DNA of 64,000 nt from Polytrichum commune (lineage: Eukaryota > Streptophyta > Polytrichopsida > Polytrichales > Polytrichaceae): positions 930,001 through 994,000 of the forward strand of contig OX485804.1 in assembly GCA_950295325.1 (NCBI GenBank), given 5' to 3'. The notes below the pieces were generated by a model. That model made no database searches and was not told the DNA's origin. It saw only the letters and a program-made list of their open reading frames with translations. How positions within the stretch are numbered: position 1 is the stretch's first letter; every line of letters starts with the position of its first letter. The position numbers and the translations under genes are program-made. Of the stretch, positions 51,345 through 62,108 are shown piece after piece.

Positions 51345-51770
51345 TAATGTCATCAACGGACATTTTGCAACATTACAATGAACACTATACGAGCATCTCT
51401 ACTTGTGTTCGACAACACCAACAAGCTCAAGTGGTCACATGACCTTGTTGTAGGTATATGTTGGAGCATGGATGACCTTGTTGTCGTTGTCGTAATTCGC
51501 CTTGGATAGAAACTTGAACTCATAGTACAAGTGTATGCGATACACCAATCTTCCTTTCTTTCCCAAAGCCATGCAAGACAATTTGATGAAGTCCAAGGAT
51601 GTATATTATGGGATGTCATCAATTGTGACACATTAGGAGTTACCCTCCTTGGAGACGATGTTGGTAAATACTTCAAATCTCATATACAAAATGGCAGCAA
51701 CTCCAACAACATAGTATCTGTTTATAAGTCCGTTACTCTCCCATTTGCTTATGTGATATGTTGTTCATGC
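51345..51770 (-). pseudogene. Mutator-like transposase relic, copy B (C-terminus only)
   Basis: The minus-strand translation is collinear with the end of copy A: VTIDDIPYYTSLDF, then RIHLYYEFKFLSKANYDND and VIHAPTYTYNKVM. It is followed by an in-frame stop within the conserved tail and then ELVGVVEH. The finger Cys residues are lost, as in copy A. The 108-codon frame at 51353–51676 is out of register with this homology and is not the real one. Confidence 0.55.
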
Positions 51771-51969
51771 TATTAGATTATGATGCTTTATATTTGAAAA
51801 TTTGGAAGTTGATTGGATGTCATGTTTAAGGGCACACAAAATGCAATGTGATGAAAGGAGGGCATTCTTGCATGGAATTTGTGGATGAAAAATGCAATTT
51901 GTGGATGGATTAAAAGTAAAAAGAAAAGAAAAGAAGAATCTAGAGCTCCCTTCCCCGGCCATTGGGTTC

Positions 51970-52450
51970 TATAGTGTTATGAGGTGCATCCCTATGTTAC
52001 ACAATGGTCTACAAAAAATGAGTAGTCAGATTAGTGTGCTTACTAATATCTTGGCATGAGTATGTTCAAGAGTGTTATGAGGTGCATGCCTATCTTACTC
52101 AATGATTTATAAGTTGACTAAAACTATACACAATTGACACTTGCCATTGGTATGCTCAATAATATCTTCCTCTTGCATACTCATGTGTAAACACATGCCA
52201 CTTGCCATTAGTACGCTTAAAAAAATATTCTCCTTGCATACTAAAACGCAAGACTATCATCTAAAGTATCCCAATTTGCTACTCAAAAAATGTCATAATG
52301 TAAATATTTGTTCACTCAAAGAAATTACTTACCTTGACAAATGCAATCATATTGGCAATTAGCGGGTGTACCACTTTGAGACCTCTAGGCATCTGGTTTT
52401 GGCCTTGTGTAAATAATGTACGCAACACTAAATACCATAAAAAGTGTAGT
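51970..52450 (-). mobile_element. TATGGTATT-TIR element, copy 4
   Basis: Reverse-oriented. The right end AACACTAAATACCATAAAAAGTG is the inverted terminus of the family. The interior carries GAGACCTCTAGGCATCTGG, CATATTGGCAATTAGCGGG and TTGCATACTAAAAC. The left end is rearranged, with the GTTATGAGGTGCATNCCTAT segment present twice (near 51977 and 52074). Confidence 0.75.
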
Positions 52451-53690
52451 ATTTGCACCTAAACCCTCACCACAATACATACATAAAGTGATATTGCCTA
52501 TCTCTAAACGAGGTTGTCAATACCCAAGCTTCTTTCACACATGAAATGAAAGGGAATTGATTTTAGAGTCCAGGGTAGCCGAAAGGCTTGCATGCAAACA
52601 CATCCATTCCAGGTACGTTGCTACCCTTCCCCAAAGCCCATGTTAAGTTCGTGTGTTGAAGAAACCTCAGCAATCCCAGTTAATTTGTTGACAGTTTCTA
52701 GTTCCAAAGGACAGCTTTTGGTGGCAAAAGATTGTTGAGATCATCAAATGTCTTTGGAATTCGTACTGTAACGTATTGACCAGATAGTTGAGATATTTCG
52801 CCCTCAGAATACGGAACATAGCATCATCTCACCTGACCAAGCCAAAATTCATTCACTCTGTACTACACTACACTAGTCCATGGACTCTGGTTTATTTCTA
52901 GATGTGTAGATTTCCGACATCTCCTGCTACATAGGTATATTAGCCTTTCAATTTCTAAGTTGCACTTCATTCAATTTGGATGAATCTAAGGAAGGGGCTG
53001 TTTACACCATGGACCATGACGTCGTCCCAAGGCCCTGTAAAATCGGTGATTAGTTGTTGGAACTCGTGCCAAGGTCCTATGAAATCTTTGATTGGCTACT
53101 GAGTTTGTCCCGGGACTACTTTGGTTCACACCAAGGAAAAAAATGTTAGAGTGATCATGGAGTTCATTGACATGGTCCAACGGGTTTTGCAGTAGGAGAG
53201 GCAAAAGAGGTGCTCTGGCAGAAAATGGCAAGGGCCCATGGCAAAGAAATATTTTTGTAATGCATTTTTAATGAACTTTTTTTGGGGGAAGAAAAGATGA
53301 AGACAAGAGAAGACAAAAGAATTGTCAAACTTGATTTTTTTTTAATTATTTTTTAAGTGCTCTTTTTGGACATATATTAAAAAAATGAGCACATTCATTT
53401 TTTGGTGCATAGTCATTCCTCTTGGTCCACATTCGGTTTACACCTAGTGAGGGCCCTGAAGGCTTTGTAGATTGAATTTCTAAGAAATTGGACCATGGAA
53501 GTTGGACCCTAAACCCTAAACCCTAAAGTGGATCATGAAGTCGAACCATGGAAAAAAGTCCATCTTTCATGGTCCGACTTCATGGTCCATGATGTAAACC
53601 GGCCCTAAGCACCTTCTGGAGGTTCAACATACTGCATACTCCGGTTCCATATAGGTATTGTGGTAAATACCACGTTTATGAGTTGTTTAG
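52451..53690. other. Intergenic, no gene seen
   Basis: No supported gene. A short near-palindrome, GACTTCATGGTCCATGA-type text repeated near 53,530–53,590, and tandem CCTAAA text at 53,510–53,526 are present. Confidence 0.45.
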
Positions 53691-53691
53691 A

Positions 53692-54229
53692 ACTACACCG
53701 TGTATGGTATTTAGTGTCAAGTGCACTATTTGCAAAGATCCCAATCTAGATACCTAGAGGTCTCAAAGTGTCATGTCCACTAATTGTCAATATGATACTA
53801 TTCACCAACATAAGTAACTTTCATTAGTGAGAAAATATTTACATTATCATGACATTTAGTGTAACACATTGAGATACTTGAGATGTTAGTTTTGTGTTTT
53901 AGTATACAAAGGGAAGATATTATTGAGCACACTAATGGCAAATGTCATGTGTTTAGATTGTAGTATGCAATCTAAGGAAGATATTCTTGAGCATACAAAT
54001 GCGAAGTGTCATTTGTGTACACTTTTAATCAACTTGTAAATCATTAAGTACGATAGGCATGCACCTCATAACAATTTTGAACATACTCATGCCAAGATAT
54101 TGGTAAGCACACTTAAACACCAAGTGTCATGAGGTGGCACTGGTGATAAAGTTGTTAATCTAGCACATGCCTCAAAATAGGGTAAGTAACACTATTACAC
54201 ATGTGATACTAATACCATAAATAGTGAAA
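53692..54229 (+). mobile_element. TATGGTATT-TIR element, copy 5 (near full length)
   Basis: About 538 bp. The left end reads CTACACCGTGTATGGTATTT; the right end read backwards gives TTTCACTATTTATGGTATT. Interior landmarks CCTAGAGGTCTCAAAGTGTC, GATACTTGAGATG and CACCTCATAACA match copies 2–4. It is non-coding and non-autonomous. Confidence 0.8.
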
Positions 54230-54478
54230 CACCACAGCCTGACAAGGTCAACTTAGAGGATTTGTTAACATATAAAATCATATTTTTTTTATCATGTATG
54301 AACACGATTTTGATCTCAGATTATATATGTCCAGATTCTAGTAAAGAACAACATCACCTCCACTAAATTTCATAGTCAGAAGATATATGGTTAATGGACT
54401 ATACTGATTTATCCACTATCCACCCACACTAATAGGGTGTACTATTCCATATACACTACAGTAGAGGCACCCATAACT

Positions 54479-54830
54479 AAGAGATTCTGCACCAGATCTG
54501 GAGAAGTATAAGGAGGTGCAATTTTTTCATGTGTAGGAAGATAAGACATAAGTAGGACTACAAATTTTTTGGTAAACTTATTTTTTAAAGAAATACTTAT
54601 GAAGTTTTGAAGTCAAAATTGGCCCAAACATATTATCAATGTCGAGAGTCTGCCATAAGCGCTCATTTTGGGACAAATTCCTCCTCGCTTTAGTACTCAA
54701 AACCAAGGACATGTGTTAAGGAACTATTGATTCCGGCCTAATTGAAATTCAATTCCAGCCTGATCAAAATTCTAGTACGCTATAGATTCCCAATGGGTCC
54801 TGATCAGGAATAGGTGATTCGATCCAGAAC
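54479..54830 (+). repeat. Dispersed repeat D, copy 2
   Basis: Matches 11272–11620 in the same orientation from GAGATTYTG through GAGTCTGCCATAA, ATTCCTCCTC and AGGACATGT to GGAATA. It sits about 500 bp beyond the 3' end of the 304-aa gene. Confidence 0.7.
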
Positions 54831-55330
54831 TTATAGCATTCAAGTATGACAGTGAACACTACAAAATGTAGGACACATTACACATAATCCAAAAATCACT
54901 AAACCCTACCCATCAATTTTACTTGCTTAAAGGCCATCTCTGTCTTTGTCTCAAAGGAAAATTATGATTCACATCAATCACTGTTAGAAGTATGTGTTGC
55001 GACTGGAAAGAAAATCTGAGTCATTATTGTGAGAAGAGAATCGTCTGTCACACAAACGTGTGCAATTTTCAGTCACAGCTGAAGTGAAATGGTTTGAAGT
55101 CGATGCAAGATCTTATTGATGAACATGGTGAACAATAACCATACCAGTAGAAGTTGACTTCAACACCTACATACCAAATACATTTTACATTACCTTAATA
55201 TACAGGCCATTATCATCCATATCTGCATGTATGCCTAGGTGTCAAGCCCAAACCAATTAAAGATATAGACTACCACTCTCAGATTTCCAAAGAGTTCCAA
55301 AAAATTAGGGTAGAAAGGAGCAAGTGTCAC

Positions 55331-57701
55331 TCATGTCTGCATGTATGGTGATTGCGACTGATTGTAAGAAGATTGCATCTGCAAGTGTGGTGGCTGTGTC
55401 TGCAAATGCTGTGGTTGCGTAGGCATCTCTTGTCGGGGTGCTTCAACTGCAGGTCGTTGCATATGGCCAGACTGCGCTGTAAGTGCCCGTGCCTTCTTTT
55501 CTTGTTCCCTTTGAATCAAGGCCTCAGCCTCCCGCAATGATTTCTGCCTCTTCTGATCTTCTTGTTGAGCAGCAAGTTTGATTGCTGAAGCAAACGTGTA
55601 TATAGTCTTGGCAGCCTTATGCCTGTTTATTTTGACATTTGACACTTAATTTAGTACAACAGGAGACTGTCGATTTCAAGTCCACGGCAAAAATTATTTA
55701 AATAACAAGATAACGATCCTGAAAAAAAAAAGGATAAAACTTCCACAACATAGTAAATGCATAGGAGAGACGGAATTGGTTGTCGCAAAAATGGTGAATG
55801 ACTGTCAAATATCACCAAAGCCTTGCTCTATCTCACACATGATACTCAGGTTTTCATACGAGACAATTCATGAACGTTCATTCATACATTCATTCCTAGG
55901 AAAAATGTCAGCCAACTATAATTGATGACCCAAAAATTGAGTGTGGGCATTCCCTGAAATTACATGATATTTCACAGATTGCTTCTTGAAATGTTTACAC
56001 AGGCTTTGTAGGAAGGCTCCACCACAAACAGCAAACAGAAGTCAGACAACATACAATCAGATTTGAAGTTACTTACTGTGCATCATGGTTAACATCCCCT
56101 GCACCACCTACAGACACCAATCGTCCCACTATATCCTTGCAGACTCGGTCAAATTGTTGCCAGTCACCGCCAAAATCCTGTTGATACAAACAGTATAAGC
56201 AACTGTTCTTAGTTACAAAATACACCATGTAAACCTAAAAGAAGAAGGATGAGTCTACCTGTGAGTCTATTTATGGTGCAACATCTCCTACTAAAACATG
56301 GGGATTGAGTCAGAAATCCATCAGCATTTCTACTGGTAATAAGACATTCCCATCTCAATCTCCTGCTAATCAAGTCATTGGGAGTCCTATTACACTAGAC
56401 ACAATGGGCATGTGGAGGAATACGAGAGAAATAGAGGATAGAACACAAACCTCCGAGCACATAAGAATTGCATAGTAGAATTCATGCACCATTGTGTCTC
56501 TGTCATAGTGGTCCTTGCCCATCCTAGACATGTTGAGGTATTCTTGCAATCCCTGTAATATTGAGCTCTTCTGGAAGTTACCAAATTTGAGTGCTTCATC
56601 ACTCATGGACCCTGCCAAAGTCATTGTCATATCTAATGGCACTGTGCTCTTCTCAGGATCCAGCTGCAAAAACAAATAAGTAATTTTTAGCACTGTATCC
56701 ATGCAACAAGAAATGCAAATCTAAGACACAACATAAGATACACATGGTGATTTAAAAAAATTATCCGATAATTTTTTGATTTGCACTCTAAAACTCATAA
56801 ATTATACTACTTTCAAGGACATAACGTTGCAATGTCCACTTATGCTTGCCATTCACACAATTGAACATATATTCACACAACCATTTGACCTGCCATCAAA
56901 TTGGAAACCCTAAACTCACCAGCCTCTTAGCTGTTTGCTGCGAAACAACAATTACTTCATGTTTGTAGCCGGCAAGTGATAGATAGTCCAGCTTCTGCAT
57001 TGCTGCACATCAATCAGATTTGTCAACACCAGACAAAGAGATTTGCAGTATTAGAGTTGTCCTCTAACTCAACATCATTTCATGTCAAGCGCTTGTTAAT
57101 CTGCATACAAGACCTTTCATGTTTGGTTAGTTTTCAGTGCATTCTTGGAGGTGATAGTGTGAAGGTTTGAACAAAGAACATTCTAAAACGGTTGCTTCAT
57201 TGAGGGTCGAACTCAGTTTGGCATGCAATTAAGAGGTGCTATAAGATTAGTTTGGCCCTCAATGAACCCCACGAAATAAGTTGCTCTTCCTTCTATCGAA
57301 ACGCTACCTCGGAGCATGCACCATCATCACGATTGGCAAGAAACTACTGTAGTGATATTGTATGCAAAACAACCAATAGAGCAGGTCATAGGGGACCAAC
57401 TCTTCCCAACGAAAAGTCCCATTGAGTTAAAGGATAACTCTACTGAGATTCTCTTTTACTTCAATTCGATTCTACTGGAGGGACCAGATCCTTCGGGAAG
57501 TTTCAAACCTTGGAAAAGAATTTCGCTAGGAGGCACCCCCCGTTTCCTGAGCTCGGCAAGAACGTCAGCCTCGTGTTTGTTGGCGTAGCTCTTGCGCACT
57601 TTGCTGAGGCTTGTGGAAAGTGCCGCCATCCCTTGCTTGGAGGCGCTCATCATCATGCCTAGCCCCTTGAGCGCGAACGCTCCGGCGCCATCCGCACTCA
57701 T
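55331..57701 (-). CDS. Unrecognised 304-aa protein (5 exons)
   Basis: Exons in transcript order: 57701–57476, 57002–56920, 56663–56451, 56177–56077, 55622–55331, giving 915 nt and 304 aa. All junctions are GT–AG and keep frame. I do not recognise the family. Residues 1–75 are Ala/Ser/Met-rich, then KSYANKHEADVLAELRKRGV. Residues 76–207 look globular, with LDYLSLAGYKHEVIVVSQQT, LDPEKSTVPLDMTMTLAGSM and a Trp/Asp-rich DFGGDWQQFDRV. Residues about 210–258 (from HKAAKTIYTF through QREQEKKARALTAQ) are Lys/Glu/Gln-rich and likely helical or coiled coil. The last 45 residues are Gln/Pro/Met-rich repeats such as PQHLQTQPPHLQM. There is no signal peptide or membrane segment. The start is the first in-frame ATG of a GC-richer exon; the exon 1 donor GTAGAA is the least certain junction. 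Confidence 0.75.
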
Positions 57702-58514
57702 CCTCACAAAACCTTCGCAATAACCAAACCCTAACAAAAAATTCCTCGTTCCCTGAACTTTCAACACTCCGATCTGAAAACACAACCTAGAGCAATAGAG
57801 ATCACAAAAATCAGACAATGAATCCAGTAGTGCAATCCGCAATTCCAGAGCCTCTTCAAGCAATGTTAAAGGCAAGAGATCAGCAAAAGCTTTTGAACCA
57901 AGTGCACAAACTTACCCAAACAAATTGTATGAAAATCAGCAAAAAATTCCAGCCAGCGGCAAGGACGGTGGATCTCGTGTCTTCACCGACCTGTGCTAAA
58001 TCTGTGCGAGAAGCGGCGAGGAAAAAAATGGGCGAAAATAGTCCGCGGAACTGATAGATGCCACCACCGCCAGCCTCTAGCAAGAAGGAGACCTGCTGTG
58101 GCCACCGTCTAGGAATGTGATTGGTTTAGACGATTGTTGATCCCATGTGGCATAGCCATATGGTGTGGTGGCATGCCACGTAAGGTGATGGATCCTGTTT
58201 CAACAGTAGCACTCGCGTGGTGGACCCGGTCGTCTTGCCACGTCGCCGTGTAAATGGGGACGTGTCAAATGGTGTCCAGGTGGAGAGGTGTTGTGGTGTG
58301 CTTAACTATAGATGTGTCTAGATACCCAGACAAGTACAGTATTTCGGACGGTCTCTGTGCTTGAGCACTTGAATTTACAGGGGCCAGGTCGAATGGCCCA
58401 GGAAACATGGTGGAGCCACATCATTAAGGTATGTGGGTGTTATATGGTTGTTTTTCATGTTCTCCAACTTCAACTGATTAGATCGACATTGGAAAAAAAA
58501 CAAAAAAACAACAA
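57702..58514. other. Upstream region of the 304-aa gene
   Basis: GC-richer than the surrounding DNA, as expected for a leader and promoter. The plus-strand frame 57818–58054 and the minus-strand frame 57880–58083 have no domain and overlap one another. CACGT and GCCACGT motifs near 58,158–58,245 could be bZIP-type sites, but these are short strings of low information. Confidence 0.45.
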
Positions 58515-58775
58515 CGTGTTGCATTAGCAAATCTACAATGAAACATGTGCAAAAAAAAATTGGGTTGAAAATTGAATCTCCCCTAATTTAGTTATGATTA
58601 TCAGATGGGCATGCTTGCTGATTTTAAAATAGATACAGAGGTCCTCCCAAGTGTGTTCATTGTTGAGCATAGAGCAGTTGTTAATATTTGAAGACGTTGC
58701 CCAATCACTTTTAAACACATGTCTTTGTGATGTTTGTTCTTTGATCCTCACTGATCCGCATTCCAATCAAATATA
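58515..58775 (+). repeat. Dispersed repeat E, copy 2
   Basis: Collinear with 47800–48040: AGGTCCTCCCAAGTGTGTTCA, TTTGAAGACGTTGCCCAATC, CTTTGATCCTCACTGATCC. No conserved reading frame. Confidence 0.65.
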
Positions 58776-59690
58776 GGGGTCCAATTAAGAAAACAAGCCA
58801 CTAAAGACCCATCTACCTTAGGGTGTCTCATGAGGCGTAGTGCAATGGTCTCGTTGGTCATTGATGCTCCCCCAATGATCTAACAACATGCAAAGCAACC
58901 CACCACATGCATGGGTGGAAACAAGGGTTTGGTGGGGGGGGGGACTCTATGGCATGCAACACAAAGCGATGCAGGATCCACGCAACTGAGCATGCTCTAA
59001 ATTGGCCAAAGAATAACCTCCACCCACCCCCACAGGTCACACCATACCCACCATCCCACGTCCACTTTCCTCCTCTACCTTTTCACCACTACAAGCATCC
59101 ACGACATGTCTATTGGTTTGGAGTCTTGTTGGACATGTAAGGTAGATGAGGTTAATTCGGTTAGCTTCCTTAATCATACACTTATTTTTGGCTCCTAATT
59201 GGTGGTACAATTGTTTTAATTTGGTGGATGAGTAATACATGGTGATTTAGTTGTTGCCTTGATGATATTTGGGTTACTCACCTTGGCAAAAGTCAAACTA
59301 CACACACCTTCCTTCACAGTTAAGAGTGCTATCCAGCGAGCTATGACACGCTTGATTTTTGTGTCCGAGGTGGACAAATTGGGCGACAACAACTTAAGCA
59401 AATTAGGAGGCGGCGTGTGGTTGTGAGGTGCATACCAACTTGTATTGTGAGTATTTTATAACGAAAAAAATAATTTAACAACATTTTATCTTACATGTGA
59501 CAACTTTGGAGACATGACATAGCTAGTATTGGTATTCAACTTGGTTTTCATTGGCAAATGACCCATGTAGAATTTTGCTAATGATGTTGTCCACTTACAC
59601 AACATTGTATGACAAAAGAGTTCCCCCGCTATAACACCACATTGGGAAGTAGAAAATCTTTGATTAGGCAACCTAGATCAACGCCTTCCT
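58776..59690. other. Intergenic, no gene seen
   Basis: Short frames on both strands, with a poly-G run at 58934–58943. Nothing recognisable. Confidence 0.45.
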
Positions 59691-60359
59691 CAACTCCAAT
59701 TTTAACGATTTCAAATCCTTTGGTCATGATTCCCAATTGCTAACATGCTCAAGCTTCTAATGCTCGATTCATTGGTTGGATGATTCCACAAAGTTGGAGG
59801 TGTTCACATTAGCCTCATCTACCTTATAGGTGTTAGACTCCAACGAAGTTCCTCAACTGATCAATAGTAAATTTCAATCTCTCATAAACCTTACCAAAAA
59901 ACCCAATCTCTATTGGATTGTTTAAATGCATTTATGTAAGCAAGATTTCAATGATGAGTGAGAATGGCATTGTCAACTAAATGAGACAATTGGTCCGCTC
60001 AAACTAGCTAGTATAGGGAACATGATGGTCAAATCGAATGGTCACTTATCATTACATTCTTTGGACCAAGTAGTAAGTTCATCAACTATATTATGCCTTT
60101 AAGCCCAACTACGTGGATCAACCCCTTGTTGGGTTGAGGTTTCTCTTGATGATGTTTGGACTTCATGAAAACGTCATCTCACTCTTTGGGAATGAAAGGG
60201 AAATGGGTGTACTGCAAACATCTTTATTATGTGTTTAGATTTATGTGCAAGGTGATTCATGAGAGTGACAATTTCATTCATGCTCCAACTTTTACTTACA
60301 ATGAGGTTATGTGGCTACTTGAACTTGATGGTGTTGCCGGTGTTGTAAAATGTGAGTAA
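59691..60359 (+). pseudogene. Mutator-like transposase relic, copy C (C-terminus)
   Basis: The plus strand ends in KGKWVYCKHLYYVFRFMCKV, then NFIHAPTFTYNEVMWLLELD and a stop at 60,359. This is collinear with the C-termini of copies A and B, although it lies on the opposite strand. It keeps the C-K-H part of the SWIM-like finger that copies A and B have lost. Upstream the reading frame is broken. The left limit is approximate because homology fades before 60,100. Confidence 0.55.
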
Positions 60360-60559
60360 TGTTCCAAGTAATGTATTTAACCGCATGTTTGAGAATTGTC
60401 GGTAAGTGACTTGTATTGGTGTGATTTGCTATAATAATTACAAACCATGAATTGATAGTTTTGAAAGTATGAATGGTAATAGGCCCTCTTCATGCTTGTG
60501 CATTCAATTATTGAGTAACTGCAATTAAAGGAGTTCCAAATTTAGAGTATAGAGCTTAA

Positions 60560-60787
60560 AGTCATGAACATTAACTAAATTTGGACCCAACACTCAACAT
60601 GTTATAACTCATTGCTCATGTGTTATCACTCACTACTCACTTCTCACCACTCATTGCTCATGTCTTAGCTTCCCTCAACACGAGCCCTAGTGAATATTCC
60701 CTGGGTTTAAAGTTTTACCCTCAACATATAGTATTGCTCAATTGTGGGGTTGTTAGTCTTGCACTCTAGTAAATATCCACCCTTAGC
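60560..60787 (+). repeat. Partial copy of the GGGTTTACA-type element
   Basis: The right end, ATTGCTCAATTGTGGGGTTG, TTAGTCTTGCACTCTAGTA and CCACCCTTA, matches the right end of the neighbouring full copy at about 61,192–61,254. The left part, with clustered CACTCATTGCTCATGT text, has no partner I could align. Confidence 0.5.
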
Positions 60788-60825
60788 ACCTTAAAGTTTG
60801 GGTACACAAAGCAAACATGGTTAAA

Positions 60826-61256
60826 TTAAGGTGGGTTTACATGAGGGCTTGCATCCAAGAAACTTGGGATCCAAAAATTTGCTTAATGAACCTTACGTTT
60901 AGACTCAAGGTTGAACCCAAACTTGAAGATTGTTATTTCAAACTAGGGGTGGTATTTTCTTTGAGTGGGAACTGCCAAGATTTGGTAAAAAAGTGATGCC
61001 ACAATAGCAACCACTTAAATAACACTCAAAATTGGTTTATTGAGTCTCATCCAATCCCATAATTCCTTTCCAAGAGATATATGAGTCAACCACTTAGGCT
61101 AATCATGGTGCTAACACACTCCTTACTTCATACCTTGGACTTGGACCCAGACCCTAGTGTAAACTCCTTGGGTCCAGAATTGTGCTCTCAAGCAATAAGA
61201 TCGCTCAATTATGAAGTCTTTAGTCTTGGGCCCTAGTGTAAACCCACCCTTAAGTT
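60826..61256 (+). mobile_element. GGGTTTACA-type dispersed element, copy 2
   Basis: Matches 10060–10395 in opposite orientation. Ends are inverted: left AAGGTGGGTTTACATGAGGGC, and the right end read backwards gives AAGGGTGGGTTTACACTAGGGC. No coding frame. It lies less than 1 kb upstream of the Misato start codon, in tandem with the partial copy at 60560–60787 and the GGGCCC element. Confidence 0.7.
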
Positions 61257-61263
61257 TGGGTAC

Positions 61264-61846
61264 ACTGAGGGGCACTTTATATTAGGGCCCATTTCTAGGG
61301 CCCATTTCCAAACCCTAGGCATCAACCAACGAGAGTGCTTAGATTGCCCAAATGGGTCCTAATATGGGCCCAATGGCTTTATATTGAGAGTCGGCCCACT
61401 TCTCCTAAAGCTTGCGTGGCGGGTGACATAGCGGCGTTTTGGAGGGAAAAAAGTGGGCCGAAGGCAAAAAAATGGGTCGAGGGTTTATGGAGACCCACTT
61501 CGCACCTACGGCCCACTTCACCCAACTTCCGTCATATAGTCATTTATGACTTTATGGTTTTATGACTTTATGACTTTATGACTTTAGTTCAAGCAAGGGC
61601 ATAATTCATTTAAGACAAAGTGGGCCGTGGATTGGGCCTTACAATATAAAGTCCCTAGGCCCATTTGGAAGGCCCACTTTAAAGTAGAATTTCCAATTTG
61701 GGCCCTACAAGTGGGCCTATGGACTTTATATTGCAAGGCCCACTTTGTAAAGTAGGGCTAAAGTTAAGGCCCACTTCAAGTCCAAGTGGGCTCAACTCCA
61801 AATGGGCCGGCCGCCAAATGGGCCCTAATATAAATTGCCCCTGAGT
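61264..61846. mobile_element. GGGCCC-rich inverted-repeat element
   Basis: Inverted ends: left CTGAGGGGCACTTTATATTA then GGGCCCATTT; the right end read backwards gives CTCAGGGGCAATTTATATTA then GGGCCCATTT. A second, internal inverted pair (GGGCCTTACAATATAAAGTCC near 61635 and its complement near 61720) is nested within. AGCCCA/TGGGCC strings, which resemble plant site II (TCP) motifs, occur more than ten times. A 9-bp array of TTTATGACT lies at about 61542–61585. The element ends 262 bp before the Misato start codon. Confidence 0.75.
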
Positions 61847-62108
61847 AAGCGGGGTTAACTTGTTATGCGTGTTGCGATATTGTTGCGGAGTCGCTCTGAT
61901 CATCGGGGCTTGATTCGCAGGGGTCCAATTTTTGGCGAAGGTTTTTGTGTAGAGTTTGGAGCAGAGTACTTCTTCATTCCCGGTGTGTTGTAGGAGTCCC
62001 CCGTGCATTCTCAGTTGTTGTTATGCACTGGGTTTTGGAGAATTTTTGAATGGTGGGACGATTTGTGGAGGTTTAACAAGGAAGGAAGGGCGTAACGAGG
62101 AAGGAAGG

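Noticed and set aside
51353-51676. 107-codon minus-strand frame as a gene
   Set aside because: Homology to the transposase C-terminus lies in a different frame of the same strand; this frame is a shadow.
57818-58083. Small frames on both strands upstream of the 304-aa gene
   Set aside because: They overlap one another in a GC-richer leader or promoter stretch, show no domain, and neither connects to a splice site that would add a supported exon.
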